Positions 1-9,004 are shown, numbered from the stretch's first letter. The stretch: DNA of 15,926 nt from Isohypsibius dastychi (GCA_034696485.1 JAQIWT010000711.1:1-15926), one strand, 5' to 3'. The notes: generated from the sequence alone by a model not told the origin. Program-made: numbers and translations.

Positions 1-406
1 GTTGGGGTCCGGGGAATTACAGAATTTCGCAGAGATCACATTCGCCGGGAGGGCCACGAGAGAAAACCACCACGTACGCCATTGCTCTTGCAAAATGGAA
101 AAGAGGGAAAGCAACTTCCTGTGAGCCCTACAACATTTCAAGCGTTAACCTTTCGCTCTACTTGTTTTACTGGCGAAAGTTTATAGGACTTCCGGTCCAG
201 CATTTATTCTCAAACATAAAACATCGAAGCCATCTTTTACTTAAAAAAATTGTCGAAAGCGTGTGAAATAACTAACCTCGTAAATCGTACGTAATCATTA
301 ACTGAAAAGTGAAATATCCCATGTTATTGAGGAAATTCTGGCACTAACAAGGATGGTAAACGTGACAAAAAAAGGGCAGATTCCAGCACATTTAAACTAT
401 GGAAAT
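1..406. other. non-coding flank left of BTB copy 1
   Basis: No supported gene. The first 180 bases resemble the upstream flanks of BTB copies 1 and 2, including the shared 13-mer at 73-85. They are therefore probably the upstream region of another minus-strand BTB copy beyond the left edge. The rest is AT-rich and is the 3' side of copy 1. Confidence 0.6.
73..85 (-). promoter_or_regulatory. conserved upstream 13-mer, copy A
   Basis: CGTACGCCATTGC, which begins with the palindrome CGTACG. The same 13 bases occur at 2354-2366 and 4009-4021 upstream of BTB copies 1 and 2. Conservation within otherwise diverged flank suggests a shared upstream element; a binding factor is unknown. Confidence 0.35.
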
Positions 407-2102
407 TCACAATCCAGCTTGAGAGGCGGTTCGCTTTTTCCTTCCGTGATCCACACTAACAAGCTTGAAGAACTCTCTGGAATATTGCGGAATCTTTTCG
501 GCCACTTCCAGAAACCCATCCGAGTCAATGAATACCACATAATGTCTTCTCACGAACTTAACCACGGTGTTCATCAGCGCTTCATCTCCACACTCCTTCG
601 AAACTCTAAACGTCTCCACTAAATTGGTCATCTCCATATTTTCCTCCATATACAATAAACATGTTGCTTGTAACTCCAGAAGCTGATATTTGTTCGCCGC
701 AATGTATAACTTTTGGCAGTTTTCTTTCATGCATGCTTCATCAACCGGAAGTCCGTAGAACGCGTCCACCATCAACTTCAACGTTCCAAAGTCAACGTCA
801 GCTATACGGCAGATTCCTTCCAGTTTTTCAACCGTGTCATTGGAGAGCATATTTAGGAACACTTCCGATACAGCGGCGATTCTGACCCGATGAACTTTGA
901 TTTCTTGATTGTCGGAGGAAACCAATGTGAAATCGGTGAGCGTACCGTCCTGGTAGAATTTTCGCAGACTGCTTTGATCCTGTAAACAATCAATCGATCA
1001 AAAAAATTTACCATCATTTTTGACTGTCAGAGGTAGTAGACCATGTATAGTACAATACTCTCAATCAGAAGTTATATTATCTAATTATTATTCAAATTCA
1101 GATATCGTATATAAAATGCAAATTTCGCCGGGATAAATACTTGACATTTTAACACATTTCGCTCTACAATCTACAGTATGCGCGAGTGAATGGAGAACAA
1201 GCTAGAAGACCAGAAGAATTTAGAAGTTTAGAATCAGGAAAAACAAAAACTTCGTCAAAAATAGGCAGGTTTTGGGTCTATCCAATAACTCTCGATTCAG
1301 TGATCTAGCCTCAATGAATCAAAATCGTTATTTGGCGAAAAAAAGGAACATTTTCTAGCTGGTGACCTCAAGTTCTTGCTCAAGTACAATAGGTATAAAA
1401 TTTAGAGTCAACAATTCGAGATTTCGTCGGACGAGATCAAGCCGAAGGGTTTTACCGCTGTTCGCTAGTCTCCAAGAAAGAAAATCAGAAATAAAATAGA
1501 AAAAGGCGGTCGAATTTAAAGTCAGTTTAAGAAAATCCACCGGAAAATAACTACAGTACCTAGCCTACTAACCTCTGGTTTCATAAGGAGCGGATTGAAC
1601 GGTGTTCGGACATCGTTGCGTTGGGGAACACATTGTGAGACATTTCATGACTCATTGGTTCTCCATTCCATCCAAGAGCTCGCATGAATAAGGGAATAAA
1701 TTCAACATTGGTCCCGTCTGAATCGAACAGAACACGCAGCTTTTCAAACTCCTTGTTCTTCAGAAGTGTTTCCGCCGGAAGTACATCGGGATCTTCCTTG
1801 CAGTACTTGATCAGTTTCGGAGTGCAGGTCAGTTTATCCAGCTTGAATGTAAAGAAAAATACCAGAGACGAACTGGATCAAAATGAGAATCAGCGCAGCC
1901 ATACGAAGGACGTTTTGCCTTTCGAAGACGAGTCGGGATCAATAACAAACATCAGACGATCGGGTCGAGTTACGCTCCAGAACTGAGATTTTCCAATCGA
2001 GACCAACACGTTGCGCTTCTCGAACTCTCCGAGTCCAAGCTGACATCTGAAAGTTTTGGGTGCTAGGATATCCCATTCTGCGGCTGTGAGGATGTACGAC
2101 AT
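407..2102 (-). pseudogene. BTB/POZ-domain gene, tandem copy 1 (frameshifted)
   Basis: This is a paralogue of the intact gene at 2665-3852. BTB domains act as dimerisation modules and often as Cullin-3 adaptors; the target is unknown. The first exon starts at ATG 2102 (MSYILTAAEW, shared with copy 2). After residue 66 the frame hits a TGA unless 1904-1842 is removed as a 63-base intron (GTATGG...TTCAAG), which restores the paralogous frame from 1841. That frame then ends at TGA 1583-1581, because about 14 extra bases lie near 1583-1625 compared with copy 2. The homologous donor follows 1573 (GAG|GTTAGT). After a 593-base intron, the last exon 979-407 encodes an intact BTB domain (VHRVRIAAVSEVF; ANKYQLLELQATC) in the phase the paralogue uses. 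It is probably a pseudogene, although the BTB exon alone is undamaged, so a sequence error cannot be excluded. Confidence 0.75.
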
Positions 2103-2312
2103 TCCTATGCACTCGTCAAAACGGCGATGACTGAAGCCAGATTACTTGGGTAGTTACATTGAGGAATGACTGATTGACAGGAACATATTTCATAAATCAG
2201 AAAGATGGCAGGCTCGCAAAGTTTGCGCTACAAAAATTGCACATTTTGTGGCGTACTTAAATCAAGGAAAAAGGAGCGTGCCGCTATCGACACAGGAAGC
2301 GAAGCCCGCATC

Positions 2313-2329
2313 GGGGGGGGGGGGGGGGG
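2313..2329 (+). repeat. 17-base poly-G tract
   Basis: An uninterrupted run of 17 G on the plus strand lies about 210 bases upstream of the BTB copy 1 start. A related 13-G run sits at the matching place upstream of copy 2. Long G runs can form quadruplexes, and in C. elegans they are deletion-prone without the DOG-1/FANCJ helicase (established knowledge). Confidence 0.95.
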
Positions 2330-2353
2330 TGCACAGACGAAAGAAGAACATCA

Positions 2354-2366
2354 CGTACGCCATTGC
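2354..2366 (-). promoter_or_regulatory. conserved upstream 13-mer, copy B
   Basis: CGTACGCCATTGC, about 250 bases upstream of the BTB copy 1 ATG. Around it, the match to the left-edge flank extends over roughly 90 bases with scattered differences. Confidence 0.4.
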
Positions 2367-2664
2367 CTCTGCAGAATGGAAAAGAGAGGGAAAACAAAAT
2401 CTCGTGAGCCTCACCAGATCCGCAGCGTAAACCCTTCGCTGAAAATTATTATTCCCAAACAAAAAACATCGATGAAACAAGTTTTGTGAAATTTCGTCAA
2501 AAATGTGTATGATCGAGTGCATTTCGAAACCGATAGATAATTCAAGAATAATTCAGTGATAATTCATCCGGTTTTTCTAAGTGTCATTTTATCCACACCA
2601 CAGCACGGCATGCTATAAAAAACTCAGTCAGTGAAAAATGGTTTTCATTAACGCGTACCACAAA

Positions 2665-3852
2665 TCACAATTCAGCTTGCAAGGCGGTTCGTTTCATTGT
2701 CCTGATATCCATACTAACAAGCATGAAGAATTCTTTGGAATATTCCGGAATCTTTTCGCTCACTTCCAGAACTCCATCCGATTCGATAAACACCGCGTAA
2801 CTGCTTCGCACAAACAAAGCCGCTGTGCTTGCCAATAATTCATCTCCACAATCTTTCGCCATTTTAAACACCTCCACAACATTTTCCAAGTCCATGCTTT
2901 TTTCCACATATGGTGAACAACTCGTTCGCAGCTCCACAAGCTGATATTTGTTAGCAGCAATATACAACTTCCGGCAGTTTTCCTTCATGCTGTCTTCGTC
3001 AACCGGAAGTCCGTAAAACGCGTCCACCATCAATTTCAACGTTCCGTAGTCAACGTCAGCTATGCGGCAAATTCCATCCCGTTTTTCAGTTGTTTCATGG
3101 CTGAGCATATTCAGGAATACCTCCGAGACAGCGGCAATCTTGACGCGGTGGACTTTGATCTCTCGATTTTCCGCAGAGACCAACACAAAATCCGTGAACA
3201 TTTCCTGCTCGTAGAATTTCCGCAGAATTGTTCGGTCCTAAGAATATAAAAAGTTATGGAAATCGTAATGACGCCATGGGGGAAAGTGGAAACTGACCTC
3301 TGCTTTCATAAAAAGCGGTTTTCGGTAAACATTGGGGAAGGCTTTGTGGGACATGTCCTGACTCATTGGTTCTCCGTCCCAACCAACTGCTTTCATAAAT
3401 AAAGGCAGATATTCAGCATTCATTCCTTTTAGATCGAACAAAACACGCAACTTTGAATCACGGGATCTCAGATGTGTTTCCGCCGGAAGTAAATCATTAT
3501 CTTCCGATTTTCTGCCGCCCAGCATCTGAAGTATCCAGGCTCTTTCGCAATATTGTATCAGCTTCGGGGTGCAAGCCAGTTTCTCCAGCTTGAATGGATG
3601 CACAAATACCAGTCGAACTGGATCAAAATACGAGTCGTCAGCTGCGTTAAAATTAACAGACACCTTTCCTTTCGAAGACGGGTCTGGATCAATTGTAAGC
3701 ATGAGACGTTCGGGAGAACGGTCGTCCCAAAACGGAGGTTTTCCAATCGAGATCATCACATTGCGCTTCTCGAAATCCCCAAGTCCAAGCTGACAACTGA
3801 AAGTTTTGGATGCAATGACAGCCCATTCAGCGGCTGTGAGGATGTAAGACAT
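2665..3852 (-). CDS. BTB/POZ-domain protein, tandem copy 2 (intact)
   Basis: Two exons, 3852-3298 and 3237-2665, are joined across a 60-base intron (GAG|GTCAGT ... TTATATTCTTAG|GAC). Both sides are in phase 0, giving 375 residues. Residues 1-185 form an N-terminal region of about 180 residues that I cannot assign; it does not read as a MATH domain. Residues about 198-297 are a BTB/POZ domain: a TDFVLV strand, VHRVKIAAVSEVFLNML (the VH..+AA.SEVF signature), the TLKLMVDAFYG segment and the ANKYQLVELRTSC closing helices. A helical tail follows, ending near LVSMD. BTB proteins dimerise, and many recruit substrates to Cullin-3 ligases; that role here is inference. Start choice: the same MSYILTAAEW opens copy 1. 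The tandem paralogues show that this is an expanding family, with this copy the only undamaged one visible. Confidence 0.88.
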
Positions 3853-3962
3853 TTTTTCAACAAAATTAATTGAAAACGATGGCAGCTCGCAAAATTCCCG
3901 CTAAAAGAAGTGTTCCATTCGATGGCGTGTTCAAGTTGAAAAGGGAGAGCCCACTGACTGAA

Positions 3963-3975
3963 GGGGGGGGGGGGG
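3963..3975 (+). repeat. 13-base poly-G tract
   Basis: A run of 13 G, paralogous in position to the 17-G run upstream of copy 1, about 110 bases upstream of the copy 2 start. The length difference shows that the tract changes size between copies. Confidence 0.95.
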
Positions 3976-4008
3976 TGAAAGGGTACATCAGAAATGAGGG
4001 TACTCGTT

Positions 4009-4021
4009 CGTACGCCATTGC
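4009..4021 (-). promoter_or_regulatory. conserved upstream 13-mer, copy C
   Basis: CGTACGCCATTGC, about 160 bases upstream of the BTB copy 2 ATG. The surrounding flank has diverged more than in the other two copies, yet these 13 bases are unchanged. Confidence 0.4.
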
Positions 4022-4124
4022 TCTTCCAGAAATGATGACGTGAAAGACGACCCCGCAGTCCGCTGCATTTTTTGAGGTTGACCTTTTCCTTTGACTGTAA
4101 GATCAGCAAAGTCCGGACTTCCGG

Positions 4125-4137
4125 TTTATTGTTTATT
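4125..4137 (-). terminator. polyadenylation signals after AAR2
   Basis: The minus strand reads AATAAA twice (plus-strand TTTATT at 4125-4130 and 4132-4137), about 125-135 bases past the AAR2 stop. They fit the canonical cleavage/polyadenylation hexamer; their use is inferred. Confidence 0.45.
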
Positions 4138-4260
4138 TTATGAAACTGGAACCACTCTCGATTTTTCAACAATTTCCCAGTATGTTTAACAACAAGTAGA
4201 CACAATCTTTTTTCTAACCAAAGTGTACATTATTGCGACCATTGTCCTTTCCTTTGATAA

Positions 4261-5198
4261 TCAAAATTCTACAACAACCGGCGCATCATCATACAATTCC
4301 GACGTGAAATCCCATTTGAAATATTTCTGCAAATGCTCCCGAAACTGCAGCGCCTTCTTCTTCAAATTCGGCTCAACTCCCTCCAACATCTCAACCAACG
4401 CGAAAAACCGCTGCAGCGTATTCGTCAGAAAATTCTCCTGTGTAATAATATCCACAAAAAAATTTCGCGGAATTTCTTTTAGTTGAAAATGAAGCATCGT
4501 GATAAAATCCATGAATAAATTCGGACGATCCAAAATTGCTCGCTCACATCCGGCCATCAACGCCACCAGTTTCTTCCATTGCTCGAAAGCGTCAAAAACT
4601 TGTCCGACCAAAAAACAAACAAATGCAAAACTCGTCTCCGCCAGAACTTCCCGCTCGTCATTTCCAAACGAATCAACAATGAGCTTCTCCAAAAGTTCAG
4701 ATTTATCCATTCCTAATCGAGTTATCTCCTCAGCGGAAGACCCCGTCGCGATCCCGGGAACCGGAAGTGCCACAAATCGGATTCGGGTATTCTCCACGAT
4801 TTTCATTTCCGGTAACTCCTCTGATATTTTCTGCTTTTTTGGAGAGATTTCTGTTGAACTCCGCGCGGATTTCGATGAAGAAAACGGAGCAGATTCGAGT
4901 TGTTGGACGGAGAATATGGAATTATGGGGACCGGAAGGAACGAGTCGCTCGATAGTTTTCGGGGTGATCCATTTGAAAAGTGAAACCCATTTCTTGTAGG
5001 AATTATATGGATAAGGTCCCAGGAATCCATCAAGGTTCTTGAGGTTGGATTCGAAGCGCTCTTGTTCTTCGGAAGAAATTGGTTCGTCGGAGAGGCCTTT
5101 CCCGCAGTTTGTCCCATTTTTTGATTAGGACTTCGCGACGTTTGAAGTTGTGAAAGAATCCCGTCCGGAGTGAAGTAACATTGTCTCGACTCACAGCG
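4261..5198 (-). CDS. aar-2: AAR2 splicing factor homologue, 5'-truncated and frameshifted
   Basis: AAR2 binds PRP8 in the cytoplasm during U5 snRNP maturation and is replaced by BRR2 (known for the family). The exon begins after TTTTTTCAG at 5198. Family hallmarks in order are SAVSRDN and GFFHNF near the start, LDGFLGPYPYNSYKKW, then FAFVCFLVGQVFDAFEQWKKL, LKEIPRNFFVDIITQENFLT and a C-terminus ending DDAPVVVEF. About 312 codons are present against roughly 380 in animal homologues, so some 70 N-terminal residues are missing. I found no candidate for them upstream before guanylate-cyclase sequence begins at 5411. The frame shifts once between about 5115 and 5103 (after KKWDK), by one extra base. 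The remainder, 5102-4261, is open without a break. Either this is a decaying copy cut by rearrangement, or the shift is a sequence error and the first exon lies elsewhere. Confidence 0.82.
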
Positions 5199-6278
5199 CT
5201 GAAAAAATAATAGGATATATTATAGAGAAACAAATTCATTCCAAAAAAAATTCGCAATTTCCGGTTTGCTCACAATTGTTACATTTTTCAAATTAGACTC
5301 ATAATGAAAACACCGAGTTTTTTATATTCCAAATTTCTCAACAGATGACCGCTAATTTTAATCCACTGAATTCCAAAACAAATTTCAAAAATATTTCATT
5401 TCATTTCATTTCAAGCGGCGTTCTTGTTATTAGAAGAGTCCCGAAATTCCCAGATTCCACTGAACGCAACAGTTGTACTTTCGAATAACTCCGCTGGAAC
5501 TAATTCGCCGGAAATCAAACCAATTGCAACTGACCTGAAATAATAAAATAGCGTTTATACCGTTTACTGGATCGACTTTCAAAAACATTGCATTTTCCAA
5601 GTCGAAACATTTGCAATTACCAACTTCAGTCATGCAATAATTCAACTTAAAACTTGATTTTATAATTTGTTCTCCGTAGTTGAAACTGAGGTATATTTCA
5701 TTATCGTAATTTTTTTAATGAGAATTGTGACTGAGAAAATACACTTGTGAGTTATTCAAAATTGTAACAAAATAAAATTTGATTACTTTATTGTGAAAAT
5801 TATTCACCACATTAAATATCACCGTGTCTTCAGTTTCAAAAGTTGTTATGGTTTACAATGGAATTTCTGAATTAACTAACCCGGCAGATTAAACTGCTTT
5901 ACCGTTTAAGATCGTTTTCAGTTGATTTTATTTGAACAAGCATTGTTTTCATAAATTTATGACTGACTTGGGCAAAACAGCTTGAAGTAGAGTTTCGACG
6001 TTTTTCTTTTCCAGCAGGAGATCGTCAGTTCTCTCGATAACTTTCGCCTCCAAATCGGATGCATATTTTTCCAGCCGTGCAAGAACGATATCAATATAGG
6101 AGAAGCCCTGTCTTGCGCCGGTTCGTGGTTCGACAATGGCAAGTGCTTCGGATGATGTTGGACGAATGGAGGGATCCGCCGCCCAACAACGGCTCAACAT
6201 CACCTTGATATGTTTTGGAAGACTTTCCGGGGGAATTGGAGGGCGATATGTATCGTTTATCAGCAGAATTCCAATTAG

Positions 6279-7059
6279 CTTTGAATGATAAAAACATGAT
6301 ATCATTTATCACGTATCTATATATTTTTTACATATTTTATATACAATATTTCTAAAAAAAATTCCTTTTTTATTGATGATCAGTTAAATGTTTGTATTAT
6401 TCTTCAATGTATTCGAATTATGTCATGTCAACAATGGCGTCAAAACGCTGCTTGAGAGGAATATTTGATGTAGATTACGATAATGCGTTGTCACCCAAAC
6501 AAAAAACTGAATATTCAACGTTAGTGAAGTCAATGCGCCGTTCTGCTTCTAATCACCATTTTGGTGCCTGTGTATTAGCCACATAACTAATTCGAATCAC
6601 ATGAAGCGGACCGAACCACCCGCTTCATTGCGCTTTCGTATACGTCACTTGCCGCTTCACTGTGTGAGCGGATGTGTTCCGCTTCACTACTTTGAGGCAG
6701 TCTTAAAGCCTTTATATCGGCTAATTTTGTATGGTTCGAGTGAGGTTTAGAGACAGAAAACACTGGCGATTTTGGGAATTCCTTGAACAATTTGCGCCGA
6801 TGTGCGTGCGTTGTTTCATACCACGCTGCTTTGAAATTGAAGATACAGGTTGAACCTGCACTTTCTATGTTTTGGGGCTTACGGTGCTACCTATCATAAA
6901 TAAAGCACTGGCAAAAGCACTGGGGCTTACGTTAATCCCAGGCTAGCAAAAGAAACCGGCGCAAGAAATGTTTGTTATGAAACTTTGGACATAGATCTGA
7001 TTGTGAGTAAGGCTTCTTTCACTTATTTATGTAAGATAAAAAACTTATATTACACTTAC
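6279..7059. other. large non-coding gap between cyclase exons
   Basis: 781 bases separate two cyclase exons on the minus strand. Short open frames here resemble nothing I know. A block rich in CCGCTTCA repeats lies at 6601-6687, and TGGGGCTTACG is repeated near 6870 and 6923. The gap may hold old inserted repeat sequence. Confidence 0.45.
6601..6687. repeat. cluster of CCGCTTCA repeats with a hairpin
   Basis: ATGAAGCGG at 6601-6609 is the exact reverse complement of CCGCTTCAT at 6620-6628 (9-base stem, 10-base loop). CCGCTTCAC recurs at 6652-6660 and 6679-6687. The origin is unknown. Confidence 0.7.
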
Positions 7060-7387
7060 CCTTCGCATCAAGAGCCGTTAAGGTGCCGCGAGAATCTGGT
7101 TGCTGGTAAGGATCGGCGAGGAACAGGATTTCATGTGCAAGTATTCCAAAACTGTAAATATCCGCGTCTCGAGTCTTCTCCATATCAGGCTTTCTCAACA
7201 TCTCCGGCGCAGTCCAGACGAGGTCTTCGAATTCTTCCGTTTTGAGATGTTGTACGATGTTATTTTGGATCATAAATGGAAGACCAAAGTCGGCGAGCTT
7301 GACCCCGAGTTGGTTGGTAATCATGCAGTTGTGGCTTTTTATTCCACCGTGAATTTTAATGGCCGACTGATGAATGACCAACAAACC

Positions 7388-8149
7388 CTGTAATGAAAAA
7401 CAGCATAGTATAAAATGCTTCAGATATTCCAATACCAAAATACGTTTATTCGGGAGATAACCAACTTAATAAATGTGATAAATATGTGGTTTGATTGTAC
7501 ACTGTTTCCGTAATTAATTTTGTATGATATGCGAATTTTCTTTTTATACAAACAAACCTTTAAAATTCCAGAAACCAATGAGAAGTGGAGTGATCTATCA
7601 ATCCAGGTTGTCTCTGCTGAGAGAAGCTGGAAAACTGAGCCTTTGGAAAAATATTCCGAGACTGAATGGTGGTAAATCAGTGAAACTTTCGCGAGTCCAG
7701 ACGTAATCCCCTCGGTAAGTGCGAATCCTCGAAGGCAGCATGACAGAGACTGTGACCTTTTAAAGAAATCATACGATCAATAAAAGCCAAACTGTCTTTT
7801 ATAAGATTCAGAAGAAACTGAATATAATTTCATTATGTAAACTTTAATAAAATACTATTACTGAAAACTGGCTTGTTTAAAAGTTTGAGAACTCTGGAGA
7901 ACTACTTTTCAATGAACAGAAAACCCGATGTTATCTGTAACACATCATGACAAATACTTAAATTTAGTTTCAAAACAATCCCTTAATAAAACTAAGTATT
8001 TAGGAATCACTTTTATGAAGCCATGATTAAGGCATTAATGAAAGACAACCATAGAAATTGAACTAGTATTTAATTTCAAGGATGAATCCTCTACATTTGT
8101 AGAGTGAATGATTCAAAAGTTGAAGTTTGTGACATAAAATAGGGTTATT
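7388..8149. other. non-coding stretch with one candidate plus-strand exon
   Basis: Upstream of the cyclase remnant I find no kinase N-lobe or membrane segment. On the plus strand, 7574-7714 is bounded by a good acceptor (AAAATTCCAG) and a consensus donor (GTAAGT). One frame reads TNEKWSDLSIQVVSAERSW and onward, interrupted by a single TAA near 7674-7676, with no recognised family. The rest, about 7720-8149, is AT-rich with nothing seen. Confidence 0.3.
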
Positions 8150-8570
8150 TTAGCAGTTAGTTCTCAGATTACACTTTTTGTCGCAAAAGAAGTGCTGTGT
8201 GACGCTTTGGCGTTGGCAGTTGAGCTTCGATGGACGATTTTCTGAACTTGATCGCTGGGAATAATCCATACTAACAAGCTTGAAGAACTCTTTGGAATAT
8301 TCCGGAATCTTTTCTTCCACTTCACGAACTCCATCTGAATCGACGGATGTCTCGTAATTACTTCGCACAAAATGAACCGCTATTTTCGCCAACTTTTCAT
8401 CTCCACATTCTTCCGCCATTTTAAACACATCCGCAACATTTTCCATGTCCAAATTTCCTTCCACATACGGTGAACAACTTGCTCGTAGCTCCAAAAGCTG
8501 ATATTTATTCGCCGCAATGTACAACTTCCGGCACTTTTCCTTCATGTTCTCTTTGTCACTAGGCAGTCTG
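8150..8570 (-). pseudogene. 5'-truncated BTB gene fragment (copy 3)
   Basis: The C-terminal part of the same BTB family as the genes at 407-3852 is here, on the same strand but about 4 kb from the array. Homology begins abruptly at LPSDKENMKEKCRKLYIAANKYQLLELRA and runs through YSKEFFKLVSMD. It lacks the first half of the BTB domain (the VHR..AAVSEVF segment) and the whole N-terminal region. The tail after LVSMD is longer than in the other copies and unrelated to theirs, ending near 8152-8150. No promoter or upstream exon is seen on its 5' side. It was most likely left by a broken duplication; it resembles copy 2 (SCSPYVE, SKEFF) more than copy 1. Confidence 0.82.
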
Positions 8571-8589
8571 ACGTCCAGGGTAGACGTCA
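8569..8589. repeat. inverted repeat at the BTB fragment breakpoint
   Basis: TGACGTC, a 7-base spacer, then GACGTCA: a perfect 7-base inverted repeat lying exactly where BTB homology stops. Each arm also matches the core of a CREB/ATF site (TGACGTCA), but position at the breakpoint is the main interest. Confidence 0.75.
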
Positions 8590-8649
8590 AACGGGATTGA
8601 CACACAATGGGTGAAACTAAATGAGAGTGCCAGTTTTGTTAACAGTATG

Positions 8650-9004
8650 AAGCAAAAACAAGATTGCACTGGATGAAGAAATCGAATTTGTGATCTATTT
8701 GAATCATATCTCTGATTTTTGGCAGGTTCACCACCAATTTGAAAATTTCTGGGCTCATGCTTCTATTGTATATATCCTGTTTATTTACTGGATTGTTGCC
8801 GGTGAAGTAATGGACACGAAAACGGGACAAGCTGCTGTAGTTTTCCGAAAGAGGTCAAAAAGAAAGAAGTTATGCTATTTGTTCGAACCAATATCTTATC
8901 CGCTTTATGCGAATGATTTGCGTTTGGTGGTGCAAAGAGTGAAGTCCTACGATACGCTTGTAGTGAAAAACGATCACCCTGTTCACTTGCCTACCCGTGA
9001 ATAG
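8650..9004 (+). CDS. unrecognised ORF, about 115 codons
   Basis: An open frame runs from just after an in-frame TGA at about 8647 to TAG 9002-9004. The first ATG in frame is near 8810, so the N-terminal part would need an upstream exon. The composition looks protein-like: an acidic start (ALDEEIEFVIYLNHISDFW), a hydrophobic stretch around SIVYILFIYWIVAGEV, and a basic/charged C-terminal part (FRKRSKRKK; DLRLVVQRVKSYDTLVV). A possible acceptor TTTTTGGCAG lies inside it at about 8716. I do not recognise a family. The hydrophobic stretch may be a core strand pair rather than a membrane helix. It could be the last exon of a plus-strand gene, or a relic. Confidence 0.35.

Larger units (their letters stand above)
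2103..2664. other. intergenic flank between BTB copies 1 and 2
   Basis: This holds the upstream region of copy 1 and the 3' side of copy 2. It contains a 17-base G run and the shared 13-mer. Small open frames here overlap the G run and lack support. Confidence 0.6.
1..4100. repeat. tandem segmental duplication containing BTB genes
   Basis: Two head-to-tail copies of a minus-strand BTB gene plus upstream flank are visible, with starts at 2102 and 3852, so the unit is about 1.75 kb. The flank appears three times: at 1-180, at about 2200-2480 and at about 3880-4100. All three flanks share the 13-mer CGTACGCCATTGC. Flanks at 2200 and 3880 also share a GATGGCAG...CTCGCAAA block and a long G run. 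The left-edge flank has no gene start inside the window, which implies a further copy to the left. Copies differ by many substitutions and small indels, so the duplication is not recent. Orientation and order are read directly; the extra copy is inferred. Confidence 0.8.
3853..4260. other. intergenic region between BTB copy 2 and AAR2
   Basis: This contains the upstream flank of BTB copy 2 (13-G run at 3963-3975, shared 13-mer at 4009-4021) and the 3' region of the AAR2 gene with two AATAAA signals on the minus strand. No coding sequence is supported. Confidence 0.6.
5411..7387 (-). pseudogene. receptor-type guanylate cyclase fragment
   Basis: Three exon remnants of a gcy-type receptor guanylate cyclase are in order. 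(A) 7387-7060 is the C-lobe of the kinase-homology domain, with HGGIKSHNC (the HRD motif is replaced, as in this family), VKLADFGL, WTAPEMLR and DIYSFGILAHEI; it ends at AAGG|GTAAGT. (B) About 6278-5968 is the end of the kinase-homology domain (DTYRPPIPPESLPKH, RCWAADPSIRP) and the coiled-coil linker (LARLEKYASDLEAKVIERT). (C) 5534-5411 joins to B in phase (CAA|GTCAGT to TTTCAG|GTCAG), giving LPKSVAIGLISGELVPAELF and the start of the cyclase domain. Exon C then reads FSGIWEF where the family has FSDxxxF, and it ends in a stop after about 40 codons. Extracellular domain, membrane segment, kinase N-lobe and most of the cyclase are absent, and the A-to-B junction is out of phase by one base. No cGMP synthesis is expected. 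Confidence 0.85.

Noticed and set aside
2205-2522. Overlapping frames on both strands across the G run
   Set aside because: Their length depends on poly-G (or poly-C) codons, and they lie in paralogous upstream flank that does not preserve these frames in the other copies.
4499-4999. 166-codon plus-strand frame
   Set aside because: It is antisense to the conserved AAR2 coding sequence, whose protein motifs are unmistakable on the minus strand.
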